Assembly (NCBI GenBank): GCA_026713745.1
Contig: JAPONU010000513.1
Span: forward strand, 1-21,367
From: a bacterium
GTDB taxonomy: Bacteria > Actinomycetota > Acidimicrobiia > Acidimicrobiales > CATQHL01
Direction of reading: 5' to 3'
Length of the DNA stretch: 21,367 bases
Shown here: in pieces, positions 8,052-15,631 of the stretch
Layout: each line of letters begins with the position of its first letter
Position numbering within the stretch: position 1 is the first letter of the stretch
Notes under the pieces: model-generated
Seen by the model: the letters and a program-made list of their open reading frames with translations, nothing else
The model's database searches: none
Told to the model about the DNA's origin: nothing
Position numbers and translations under genes: made by a program

Positions 8052-9323
8052 TTAGGACATCAGCAGCGCCAGGCCGGCCCAACTCTGAGGGATGGCGCCC
8101 AGGCCCGTTCCGTCGTCGCTGTCCCAGTACTCGGCGAGGCCCGACTTCACGGCGCCGGCCACGGTGGCCTGCGCCAGAGTGCCGGCGGCGTCTGCCTGGC
8201 CGGCGCGCCGCAGCCCCAGCCACAGCAGGTAGTTGATCTGCGGCCACGATGGTCCCCGCCAGTAGCTACCGGCGGCGAACGCAGGCTCGGCTCGGTGCAC
8301 GCCTGCCGGGCCGTACGCCCCGCCGTAGGCCCGCGGGTCGGTCAACTCGGCGGCGACAGCGGACGCACGCTCGCCGACAGAACCCAACAGGCCCCCGGGC
8401 ACGGCGGCCGCCCGCCCATCACCAGAACCAGACAACGCCCCGGACACCACGACCCCCCGATCGGCGACGGGCGACCCGGCGACACCGGCTGCGGTCCGAC
8501 CGGCGTCGCCCTCCACGAGCAGGCCCAGTAGGCCGTAGGCGGTGCGGATGCGGCCCGAGCCTGCTTCGGCGTCGCCGGCGTCGGTGTAGCTGCACAGGTC
8601 GCCGTCCCAGCGGTCGCGCACGGCGTCGGCCAGGCGGTGGGCGGCAGCCGGCTCGAGGGCGCCGGTCGCCTCGGCCAGCTCGAGGGCATTGAACGCCACC
8701 AGCGCTGAGAAACCTGCCGACGCCGCGGCGAACTTCGGGTTGAAGAGTGGGGACCCGCCCGCACTGCGCTCGATCGCGCCCAGCAGTTTCCCCTTGGCCT
8801 CGAACCAGCGCCCCTCGTCGAAACCGCCTTCGCAGTAGTCGTCCCAGCGCGGGTCGTTGTCGGCACCGGACTCCCACGGATGGCACAACAGCACCAAACC
8901 CGACTCGATGTGGCGCTCCCTGCGGTGCAGCAGGAACTCCAGGCCGGCCGCCGCGGCTGCGACCAGCCGCTCGGGTACGTGGGCACCGCGGCGCTGCAAC
9001 TCGGCGAGGGCGTGGCCGTACATGGGCGGCCCGGTGATGCTGGAGGTCCCCTGCCGGCCCCAGAAGTCCACGAGGTGGCGGGGGTCCAGCTGGTAGGTCA
9101 TGTGCGGCACGCAGCCGGCGGCGTCGGCCGCGCCCAGCACCTGCGCCAACTCGTCGAGACCGCGATCATCACCCAGTTCGGCCCAGATGAGGGCACAGAA
9201 ACACGAGTCCCACAGCCACTGCCACGGGTAGCGGCCCCGGTTGGGCGCGGTGTACCCCCCACCGGGCGGGATATCCACCCAGTGCCGCCGCAGCACCGCC
9301 AGCACCCGCTCCCGCAACTCCAC
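8052..9323 (-). CDS. GH63-like glycoside hydrolase (glucosylglycerate hydrolase type)
   Basis: The product of about 423 residues is an (alpha/alpha)6-barrel hydrolase related to GH63 and the mannosyl/glucosylglycerate hydrolases. Motifs visible are YPWQWLWDSCF (32-42), DFWGRQGTSSITGPP (86-100), HPWESGADNDPRWD (148-161, with probable catalytic acid Asp155), SYWRGPSWPQINYLLW, and AEYWDSDDGTGLG near the end, where Glu398 is the likely base. There is no signal peptide, so it should act on a cytoplasmic glycoside such as a compatible solute. The frame continues upstream to 9497, but that overlaps the divergent amidase gene. GTG 9323 is preceded by AGGGGA about 10 bases away and by a GATACT hexamer 6 bases away. 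An insertion-like Gly/Ala/Val segment lies at about residues 300-330. The exact substrate is unproven. Confidence 0.82.
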   Translation of the reverse strand: MELRERVLAVLRRHWVDIPPGGGYTAPNRGRYPWQWLWDSCFCALIWAELGDDRGLDELAQVLGAADAAGCVPHMTYQLDPRHLVDFWGRQGTSSITGPPMYGHALAELQRRGAHVPERLVAAAAAGLEFLLHRRERHIESGLVLLCHPWESGADNDPRWDDYCEGGFDEGRWFEAKGKLLGAIERSAGGSPLFNPKFAAASAGFSALVAFNALELAEATGALEPAAAHRLADAVRDRWDGDLCSYTDAGDAEAGSGRIRTAYGLLGLLVEGDAGRTAAGVAGSPVADRGVVVSGALSGSGDGRAAAVPGGLLGSVGERASAVAAELTDPRAYGGAYGPAGVHRAEPAFAAGSYWRGPSWPQINYLLWLGLRRAGQADAAGTLAQATVAGAVKSGLAEYWDSDDGTGLGAIPQSWAGLALLMS

Positions 9324-9340
9324 CGCCGTAGTATCCCCTG
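9324..9340. promoter_or_regulatory. Symmetric divergent promoter core between hydrolase and amidase
   Basis: Only 17 bases separate two divergent GTG starts. On the plus strand TAGTAT (9329-9334) ends six bases before GTG 9341. On the minus strand GATACT (9335-9330) ends six bases before GTG 9323. One short element could therefore act as the -10 box in both directions with leaderless or near-leaderless transcripts. Any -35 contacts would lie inside the opposite gene. Confidence 0.5.
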
Positions 9341-10726
9341 GTGCACGTGAAACGAATCGGCCGCCTCCGGGTGTGGCTGGCCAGCGTCGTCGCCGTCGCA
9401 GCCGTCCTGGCCACCTCGCTGGTCGTCGCCGCCCAGGCGGAGCCGCAGCTCCGGATCCAGGCCCAGGTCCTGAGCAGCGGGCGCATCGAGGTCGCACTGC
9501 AGCAACGCCTCGACGGCGGCGAGTGGAGCGACCGCCTGCTGCCGACCCGGCGCTTCCTGCCGCCCAGCGCCCCGGTAGACCGCTGGGTTCAGAGCACGCC
9601 CCTGGAAGTGCAGACCGCCGCCGGCACCGTCGAGATGCGCATCACGGCGCGGCGCCCGACCGGCGGTGGGCGCATCGAGGTGGGACTCCAGCAGCGGCGA
9701 CCCGACGGCAGCTGGTCCGAGGCGATCCTGCCCGCCTTGCGGGTCGTGCCCGCGGGCGCGCCGGTGGGACGCTGGCTGGCGAGCTCGCCGCTGCACGAAC
9801 CGGTCTTCCGGGAGCAGGCGACGGCGGCGGACGGAGCGGCCGTCGAGTCCGAGGCCGCAGCAGACAAGACGGCCGTCCAGTCCGACGGCGCCGACCTACC
9901 CGGCCTGCCCCGCGCCCTGCTGACACCGACCGGCGTGCCGGTCGCCGTGATCGGAAGCGCCGGCGGCAACTACCTGGTGCGCACGCCCTGCGGCAACGCC
10001 GCGGAGGTCAGCAGCGGCGACCCCATCGACGGCATGCGGGTGGTGCTGGACCCGGGCCACGGCGGGCCGTTCGAGGTCGGCGCGGTCGGCCCCAACGGCC
10101 TCGCCGAGGACGAACTGAACCTCACCTTGAGCCGCGCCATCCTTGCCGAGCTCGCCCGCCGCGGCATCCCCACCGCCACCACCCGCACCGGCGACTACGG
10201 GACGCTCCTGTCGGTGCGTGCCGCCCTCGCCGACGCCGTGGGCGCCGACGCCCTGATCTCGCTGCACCACAACGGACCGACGCAGACGCTGGGCGCCTCA
10301 CCGGGCACCGAGGTCTACGTCCAGTCCACCGACGACGCCACCCCACGCAGCGACTCGGCCCGCCTCGGGGGCCTGCTCTACGAAGAGATCACCACCTCGC
10401 TCAGCATGTTCGCCGACGTCAGCTGGAGCCGCCTGCCCGACGCCGGCGTGCTCCGGGTGCTGTCCCCCTACGGCGGCGACGCCTACGGCATGATCGCCCG
10501 GCCGGCGATCCCGGCGGTCCTCGTGGAGTACGGCTACCTGTCGAACGCCTCCGAGGCCGAATTGTTCGCCACCGACGACTACATCGCCATAGCCGCGGTG
10601 GCAACCGCCAACGCCATCGAGGACTACCTCAACACGGATCGCCCCGGCAGCGGGTTCATCGAGCAGCCCCGGCGGTTCGACCCCGCCGGCGCCCCCAGCC
10701 GCTGCGCCGAGGTGCGCCTGGAGTGA
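9341..10726 (+). CDS. Exported N-acetylmuramoyl-L-alanine amidase (Amidase_3)
   Basis: The 461-residue product begins with a signal peptide or membrane anchor (basic KRIGRLR, then a hydrophobic stretch to about residue 31). Two copies of a 50-60-residue module follow, at about 35-88 and 97-151, each with RIEVxLQQR, a W-S segment, LLP-type and RW-S-PL motifs. The catalytic domain (about 231-450) has the zinc ligands His240 in DPGHGG, Glu256 in AEDELNL and His309 in SLHHNG, and the catalytic Glu396 in VLVEYGYLSN. It should cleave the amide bond between muramic acid and the stem peptide in the cell wall. GTG 9347 is an alternative start two codons in; 9341 fits the -10 spacing. No Shine-Dalgarno sequence is seen. 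Confidence 0.9.
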   Translation: MHVKRIGRLRVWLASVVAVAAVLATSLVVAAQAEPQLRIQAQVLSSGRIEVALQQRLDGGEWSDRLLPTRRFLPPSAPVDRWVQSTPLEVQTAAGTVEMRITARRPTGGGRIEVGLQQRRPDGSWSEAILPALRVVPAGAPVGRWLASSPLHEPVFREQATAADGAAVESEAAADKTAVQSDGADLPGLPRALLTPTGVPVAVIGSAGGNYLVRTPCGNAAEVSSGDPIDGMRVVLDPGHGGPFEVGAVGPNGLAEDELNLTLSRAILAELARRGIPTATTRTGDYGTLLSVRAALADAVGADALISLHHNGPTQTLGASPGTEVYVQSTDDATPRSDSARLGGLLYEEITTSLSMFADVSWSRLPDAGVLRVLSPYGGDAYGMIARPAIPAVLVEYGYLSNASEAELFATDDYIAIAAVATANAIEDYLNTDRPGSGFIEQPRRFDPAGAPSRCAEVRLE

Positions 10727-10816
10727 CCTGCCGGCGCCCGCAAGCCGGATCGCCGCCGGGATGTCGGCCGAACGAGCACCCGATGCGGCCGGGCCGCCCG
10801 CCGGGGGTGCCGGCGG

Positions 10817-10822
10817 TAGCGT
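10817..10822 (+). promoter_or_regulatory. Putative -10 element (TAGCGT) for the glycosyltransferase gene
   Basis: TAGCGT is followed by seven bases and GTG 10830, so the transcript would start at the start codon. The local sequence resembles the one before the amidase start (GTAG, two variable bases, TC, CC, GG, TG). No -35 box is evident. Confidence 0.4.
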
Positions 10823-10829
10823 CGCCGGG

Positions 10830-11858
10830 GTGCCGACCGTTGCGATCGTGTCGTTCCGCCTGGGGCTGGCCGACGGGGTCTCGGTGGTGGCCACCCACTG
10901 GGGAGCGATCCTCGAGCGGCTGGGCCACAACGTGGTGACCGTGGCCGGTGAGGGACCTGTCGACCGGCGGGTCGCGGGCCTGGAGATCAACGCCTCGCAG
11001 CCCCCGGACCCCGGCGAGGTGTCCGCCGCCCTCGCCTACGCCGACCTCGTGATCGTCGAGAACCTCTGCACGATCCCGCTGAACCTGCCCGCGGCGCGGG
11101 TGCTGGCCGGCGTGCTGGCCGGACGGCCCGCCGTGCTGCACCACCACGACCCGTCGTGGCAACGGGAACGCTTCGCCCACATCACCGAACTGCCCCCCGA
11201 CGACGGGGCCTGGCGCCACGTCACCATCAACCGGCTCACCGAAGCCGACATGGCCGAGCGGGGAATCAGCGCCACGACCATCTACAACCCCTTCGAGACC
11301 GACGTACGACCCGGCGACCGGGCGGGCACCCGGCGGCTGCTAGACGTCGACGGGAACGAACTGCTGATCGCCCATCCGGTGCGCGCCATCCCCCGCAAGG
11401 ACATCCCCCGCGCCCTGCAAGTCTGCGAGGACCTCGGCGCCACCTACTGGCTCACCGGCCCCACCGAGGAGGGCTACGAGTCGGCCCTGAGGCGCATGCT
11501 GTCGGGGGCACGCTGCCGCGTCCTGCGGTACCCCGCGCCGAGCGTCGCCGACATCTACGCAGCGGCCGACGCGGTGGTGTTCACCTCCCGGTGGGAGGGA
11601 TTCGGCAACCCCCCGGTGGAAGCCGCTGTCCACGGCCGCCCCGCAGTCGTCAGCCACTACCCGGTCGCGCAAGAACTACTAGCCCTCGGCTTCAGATGGT
11701 TCGACCCCGACGACCTCGACCCGCTCCGCGCCCACCTCGCCTCCGGCGACAACGAACTGCTCACACACAACCGCCGGATCGCCGCAGAACACCTGTCAAT
11801 GGAGGTCATCGGCAACCAGATCGCCGACCTGCTGGCCCACATGGGCATCGGAACCTGA
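10830..11858 (+). CDS. GT4-like glycosyltransferase
   Basis: The 342-residue product has two Rossmann-like halves. The N-terminal half opens with PTVAIVSFRLGLADGVSV, the GT-B donor/acceptor loop style of family 4 enzymes. The C-terminal half contains AHPVRAIPRKDI and the nucleotide-sugar motif FTSRWEGFGNPPVEAAVHGRPAV, whose EGFGNP and E-A residues bind the donor in GT4 enzymes. No signal or membrane segment is present, so it should act in the cytosol or at the inner membrane face. I prefer GTG 10830 to ATG 10761 because the upstream residues are Ala/Gly/Pro filler and a TAGCGT hexamer lies seven bases before the GTG. Proximity to a glycoside hydrolase suggests a shared glycoside, possibly a glycerate-based solute, but the acceptor cannot be read from the sequence. 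Confidence 0.82.
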   Translation: MPTVAIVSFRLGLADGVSVVATHWGAILERLGHNVVTVAGEGPVDRRVAGLEINASQPPDPGEVSAALAYADLVIVENLCTIPLNLPAARVLAGVLAGRPAVLHHHDPSWQRERFAHITELPPDDGAWRHVTINRLTEADMAERGISATTIYNPFETDVRPGDRAGTRRLLDVDGNELLIAHPVRAIPRKDIPRALQVCEDLGATYWLTGPTEEGYESALRRMLSGARCRVLRYPAPSVADIYAAADAVVFTSRWEGFGNPPVEAAVHGRPAVVSHYPVAQELLALGFRWFDPDDLDPLRAHLASGDNELLTHNRRIAAEHLSMEVIGNQIADLLAHMGIGT

Positions 11859-11864
11859 CCGCAA

Positions 11865-11995
11865 ACAACCGAGGGCGGGGCCGACAACCGAGGGCGGGGG
11901 ACGCTGGGGGCCGGCGCCGGATCGATTTCGCCAGACGATCCGCCGACGGACACCGGCGGCACCCGACCGGACGACCACAAACCCCCGAGGGCGGG
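11865..11995 (+). repeat. Short direct repeats CCGAGGGCGGG in the gap before the ABC operon
   Basis: ACAACCGAGGGCGGGG occurs at 11865-11880 and again at 11884-11899, and the core CCGAGGGCGGG occurs a third time at 11985-11995. All lie between the glycosyltransferase stop and the first ABC ATPase gene. They may be regulatory sites or simple repeats. Confidence 0.6.
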
Positions 11996-12030
11996 CGGCC
12001 GCGGACCGCTGGCTGCGGAGAGACCACCAT

Positions 12031-12036
12031 TAGGCT
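12031..12036 (+). promoter_or_regulatory. Putative -10 element (TAGGCT) for the ABC exporter operon
   Basis: TAGGCT is followed by seven bases and then GTG 12044, the likely start of the first ATPase gene. The arrangement matches the ones before the amidase and glycosyltransferase genes. No -35 box or Shine-Dalgarno sequence is evident. Confidence 0.42.
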
Positions 12037-12043
12037 GCCGATT

Positions 12044-12997
12044 GTGGTGATCGTGGAGTCGGCGGGCGTGGTGAAGCGCTTCGGCTCCACGGTGGCGCTG
12101 AGCGGCGTGGACGTCACGATCGGCGAGGGCGTGACCGGCCTGCTGGGCGCCAACGGGGCCGGCAAGACGACGCTGCTGACGCTGGTCCTGGGATTGCGAG
12201 AGCGCGACGCCGGCAGGTTGAGCGTGCTGGGCGTCGACCCCGACGTCGCAGGTCCCGAGGTGCGGCAGCGGCTGGGGTTCGCCCCCGAGCACCACCATCT
12301 GCCGGGCGACATGACCGCCGCCGACCTGGTGGCACACATCGCCCGCCTGCACGGGCTGCCGCATGTCCGCGCCACCCAGCGGGCCAGCGACACGCTCTGG
12401 GAAGTGGGCCTGGGCGAGGAGCGCTTCCGCCCCATCGGCACCATGTCCACAGGTCAACGCCAGCGCGTCAAGCTGGCCCAGGCGGTGGCGCACCATCCGG
12501 AGTTGGTCATCCTCGACGAGCCCACGGACGGCCTCGACCCCATGCAGCGCACCGACATGCTGGCGCTCATCAGCCGGCTGTCCACCCAGCACGGCATCAA
12601 CGTGCTCATCAGCTCGCACCACCTGCAGGAGGTCGAGCGAGTCTGCACGAGCGTCGTGATGCTGGACGCCGGGCGGGTGGCGCGCGCCGGGCAGGTCAGC
12701 GAGCTCACGGCGACCGAAGCCGGTCTGGTGGTCGAGGTCTACGAGCGGGCCGCCGAGCTTGCCGCCGCCCTGGAGACGGCAGGATTCACGGCCCGCGCCG
12801 AAGGCGACGAGGTGGTGCGCTTGGCGACGGTGAGCCCGGGCCCCGATAGCGAGTCCGCGTGCGCCGATGCCGTGCGCGACGCGGTGGCCGACCTCGAGCT
12901 GCGGCTGCGATCCGTCCTTCCCGAGCACAGGTCCCTGGCCGAGGTCTTCAGCGCCTCGCAGGGCGAGCCCGGCGATCGCCCGGGCGACCCATCGTGA
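12044..12997 (+). CDS. ABC exporter ATP-binding protein (first of two)
   Basis: The 317-residue product is a single nucleotide-binding domain of the CcmA/ABC-2 type. Walker A is GANGAGKTT, the Q-loop region is FAPEHHHLPGDM, the signature is MSTGQRQRVKLAQA, Walker B is LVILDEPTDGLDP, and the switch His lies in SSHHLQEVE. Residues from about 225 form the C-terminal extension typical of exporter ATPases. The open frame extends far upstream through the glycosyltransferase region, but the protein family begins at GTG 12044 or 12047. The stop overlaps the start of the permease gene in a GTGA, so translation is coupled. It should power export with the adjacent membrane proteins; the substrate is unknown. 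Confidence 0.92.
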   Translation: MVIVESAGVVKRFGSTVALSGVDVTIGEGVTGLLGANGAGKTTLLTLVLGLRERDAGRLSVLGVDPDVAGPEVRQRLGFAPEHHHLPGDMTAADLVAHIARLHGLPHVRATQRASDTLWEVGLGEERFRPIGTMSTGQRQRVKLAQAVAHHPELVILDEPTDGLDPMQRTDMLALISRLSTQHGINVLISSHHLQEVERVCTSVVMLDAGRVARAGQVSELTATEAGLVVEVYERAAELAAALETAGFTARAEGDEVVRLATVSPGPDSESACADAVRDAVADLELRLRSVLPEHRSLAEVFSASQGEPGDRPGDPS

Positions 12998-13881
12998 GCG
13001 ACTGGGCCGGCGGGCAGCAGGCGCAGATCTTCGAGGGCGGCTTCCGCCCCTACACCGGTCCCCGGCTGCCGCCGCAGCAGTCGTTCCGCTCGCTCTACAC
13101 CTACTCGCTCGGCAGGCTCCTCGGTCGCAAGCGCCGGTTCCGCAGCAAGCTGATCGGCTTGGCGTCGTTCTTCGTCGCCTGGATCCGCGCCGTCGTGCTG
13201 ATCTTCCTGGCGACGCTGTTCTCCGAACTCGGCGAACTCGGCTTCGACACCGTGCGCGAGTACTACCCGCAGGCCGGCGTCGTGCTTTTCTGTGTCCTGG
13301 CGACGCCGTTGCTGTTGAACACCGACCGCTCCAGCGGGCTGCTGAGCCTGTACCTGGCGTCGCCTCTCAGCCGCCGCCGCTACCTGAACGCCCAGGCGGC
13401 GTCGGTGTTCACGCTGCTGTTCGCCATGGCGCTCGTGCCCCTGCTGGCGCTCGGCATCGTCTACACCGCGGTGGGGTCGGGGCCGGGCCATGCCGGTGAC
13501 TTCGTCGTCTTCTGCCTGCAGAGCGTGGCGGGGGCCATCTCGCTGGCACTGGTGCCCACCGCGCTCGCCGTGGCCGTCTGCAGTCTCGTCCGGCGGGCCG
13601 GGCTGGCCATCGTGGTGACCGCCCTGTGCCTGCTGGTTCCGGCCGGGATCACCGGGCTGCTGATCGCCGAGGCCGGCGTCGCGGTCGAGATCGGCGTCCT
13701 GGATCCGATGCGCCTGTCGCAGTCGCTCGCCATGCGCTCCCAGGCCCTTCCGCTGAGCGACGGGCTCGGGACGCTCGACGGCATGGCCACCTGGCTCGTG
13801 GTGCTCGCCAACGTGGCCTGGGCGGCGCTGCTGGGCGGCGTCGCCCACTGGCGCTACGGGCGCCTGGAGGTGGAACGGTGA
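12994..13881 (+). CDS. ABC-2 type permease (first of two)
   Basis: The 295-residue product begins with a soluble segment of about 45 residues containing FEGGFRPYTGPR, then about six hydrophobic helices (for example WIRAVVLIFLATLF, VVLFCVLATPLLL, FTLLFAMALVPLLALGIVY, LAIVVTALCLLVPAGITGLL, WLVVLANVAWAALLGGV). The stretch SSGLLSLYLASPLSRRRYL is typical of ABC-2 permeases. The GTG start overlaps the upstream ATPase stop by four bases and its own stop overlaps the next ATPase start in the same way. It probably forms the membrane channel with one or both ATPases. The substrate cannot be inferred. Confidence 0.88.
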   Translation: MSDWAGGQQAQIFEGGFRPYTGPRLPPQQSFRSLYTYSLGRLLGRKRRFRSKLIGLASFFVAWIRAVVLIFLATLFSELGELGFDTVREYYPQAGVVLFCVLATPLLLNTDRSSGLLSLYLASPLSRRRYLNAQAASVFTLLFAMALVPLLALGIVYTAVGSGPGHAGDFVVFCLQSVAGAISLALVPTALAVAVCSLVRRAGLAIVVTALCLLVPAGITGLLIAEAGVAVEIGVLDPMRLSQSLAMRSQALPLSDGLGTLDGMATWLVVLANVAWAALLGGVAHWRYGRLEVER

Positions 13882-14816
13882 GCGACGCCGAGACCCGCGA
13901 CGTCATGATCGAAGTCGAGCGCGTGTCCAAGCGTTTCGGCGATCTGGTGGCGGTCTCGGACGTGTCGTTCCGGCTGGGGGCGGGTGTGACGGCCCTGCTG
14001 GGACCCAACGGTGCCGGCAAGTCGACGATGCTTCGCATGCTCTGCGGACTCGCCGCGCCCAGCGAGGGCACGGTGCGCGTCCTCGGCCACAACCCCCGCC
14101 ACGACATCGGGTTGCGGCGGCGGATCGGCCTGGTGCCCCAGCAGGAGTCGCTGTTCGAGCACATGCGGCTGCGCGAGTTCGTGCGGCTGGCCGCGGACCT
14201 GTCCGGCATCCCGGACCCCGCCACCGCGACCGAGCAGGCGATCGGCACCGTGGGTCTCGACCCCGGCGACAAGCGCCGCCTGAACACCTACTCCAAAGGG
14301 ATGCGCCAGCGGGCGAAGCTGGCGTACGCCATCGTGTGCGCGCCCGATGTGCTCTTCCTCGACGAGCCGCTCACCGGCCTCGACCCGACCCAGCGCAACT
14401 TGATGATCGACCTGTTCCACCGCATCGGCGCCAGCGGCCGCTGCGTGCTGGTTTCCAGCCACGTGCTCGACGAGGTGCAGCGCCTGGGGACCGACGTGCT
14501 GGTCATGGGCAAGGGACGCCTGCTGGCCGAGGGCGACTTCCGCCGCATCCGCGACCTCATGGACGACCGGCCCAGCCGCTTCCGCATCGCCACCGACGCC
14601 CCCCGGGCGCTGGCCGCCGGACTCATCGCCGAGGGACTCGCCGTCGGTGTGGAGATCCACGAACCGAGCGCGCTGACGGTCGCAACCGCCAGCGCCGGCC
14701 GCTTCGCCGCTGCCATAGCCCCGCTGGCCCGCGACCGCCGGGCGAGCCTCCGCGAGCTGCGGCCCCTCGACGCCGACCTGGAGTCGGTCTTCCGCTACCT
14801 GGTGGAGGGCTCGTGA
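13878..14816 (+). CDS. ABC exporter ATP-binding protein (second of two)
   Basis: The 312-residue product is a second CcmA-type ATPase. It has Walker A GPNGAGKST, the Q-loop in GLVPQQESLFEHM, signature YSKGMRQRAKLAYA, Walker B VLFLDEPLTGLDP and the switch His in SSHVLDEVQ. The C-terminal 80 residues form the accessory domain seen in this class. Its GTG start (13878) overlaps the stop of the first permease; an ATG at 13905 lies closer to the conserved core and is a possible alternative. It differs enough from the first ATPase that the two are probably ancient paralogues, either one heterodimeric transporter or two linked ones. Confidence 0.92.
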   Translation: MSDAETRDVMIEVERVSKRFGDLVAVSDVSFRLGAGVTALLGPNGAGKSTMLRMLCGLAAPSEGTVRVLGHNPRHDIGLRRRIGLVPQQESLFEHMRLREFVRLAADLSGIPDPATATEQAIGTVGLDPGDKRRLNTYSKGMRQRAKLAYAIVCAPDVLFLDEPLTGLDPTQRNLMIDLFHRIGASGRCVLVSSHVLDEVQRLGTDVLVMGKGRLLAEGDFRRIRDLMDDRPSRFRIATDAPRALAAGLIAEGLAVGVEIHEPSALTVATASAGRFAAAIAPLARDRRASLRELRPLDADLESVFRYLVEGS

Positions 14817-15511
14817 GCCACGCCGTGCTGGTGTTCCGCTTCATGCTCCACAAGCTGCTGCGCGGCTGGGGCCGGATCGTCGTGCTGGTCGTGCTGGCAG
14901 CCCTCGCGATCGTCATCGCGGTCGTTCTCCGCAACAGCGCCGAGGCGACCCTGCCCGAGGACGGGGCGGCGTTCCTGGTGTGGTTCGGCCTCTCGATCAT
15001 CCTGCCGTTCGGGGCGCTCCTGATCGCTTCGGAGGCGTTCGGCGACCTGCGCGACGAGCGCACGCTGGTCTACCTGTGGCTCCGACCCATGCGTGCGTGG
15101 TCGGCCACTGCCGGAGCCGCCGGCGCAGCCCTGACGGTCGTTGTCGTGCTGCTGGTGGCCCCCTTGATCGTGGCGGGGCTCATCCTGGACGTGGACGTGG
15201 CGGCCGGCGCACTGCTGGCAGCGGTGGCCTATGCGGGCGTGTTCCTGGCCTTCGGGATGATCCTGTCGCGACCGCTGCTGATGGGGCTGCTCGTGCTGCT
15301 GGTGTGGGAGAACGTCATCGGCTCGCTCAGCTCCGCCACGGCGCGGCTCACGATCCGCTCCTACGCCGCCAGCCTGCTGGTCGAGCCGGGCTGGGACGTG
15401 GGGACGCCGGTGGGCCGGTCGTTCGCCGCCTCGATCGCCGTCCCGCTGGCGGTGGGAGCCGCCGGCGTGCTGCTCGCCGCCTGGGGCTGGCGGCGAGCCG
15501 AAGTGGCCTAG
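14813..15511 (+). CDS. ABC-2 type permease (second of two)
   Basis: The 232-residue product is almost entirely hydrophobic, with about six helices beginning at IVVLVVLAALAIVIAVV. The cytoplasmic loop FGDLRDERTLVYLWLRPM is a typical ABC-2 permease segment. It is the last gene of the coupled ATPase-permease-ATPase-permease set; its GTG overlaps the preceding stop by four bases. It lacks the soluble N-terminal segment of the first permease, so the two membrane subunits are not simple duplicates. It ends 120 bp before a convergent gene. Confidence 0.85.
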   Translation: MSHAVLVFRFMLHKLLRGWGRIVVLVVLAALAIVIAVVLRNSAEATLPEDGAAFLVWFGLSIILPFGALLIASEAFGDLRDERTLVYLWLRPMRAWSATAGAAGAALTVVVVLLVAPLIVAGLILDVDVAAGALLAAVAYAGVFLAFGMILSRPLLMGLLVLLVWENVIGSLSSATARLTIRSYAASLLVEPGWDVGTPVGRSFAASIAVPLAVGAAGVLLAAWGWRRAEVA

Positions 15512-15631
15512 GCGCAGACGGCACGCAACGCCGGCGAACGGTTCGCGGCGGGGCGCGGCCGGGTCTGTGACCGGGTCCGCCTCCGGCGGTCGCGAACGGG
15601 TCGGGCGCGACCGGGTCGGTTGCGTGAGCGC

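Noticed and set aside
7764..8247. Small proteins between the HNH and hydrolase genes
   Set aside because: They translate a REP-like palindrome and give the well-known spurious repeat peptides; no start signal or family supports them.
11156..12997. A 613-residue glycosyltransferase-ABC fusion
   Set aside because: The first 296 codons are an out-of-frame reading of the glycosyltransferase gene and its downstream gap; the ATPase begins at GTG 12044.
15512..15631. Bidirectional terminator in the convergent gap
   Set aside because: I found a small palindrome (GCGAAC-G-GTTCGC) and two copies of GACCGGGTC, but no stable stem followed by a T-tract on either strand.
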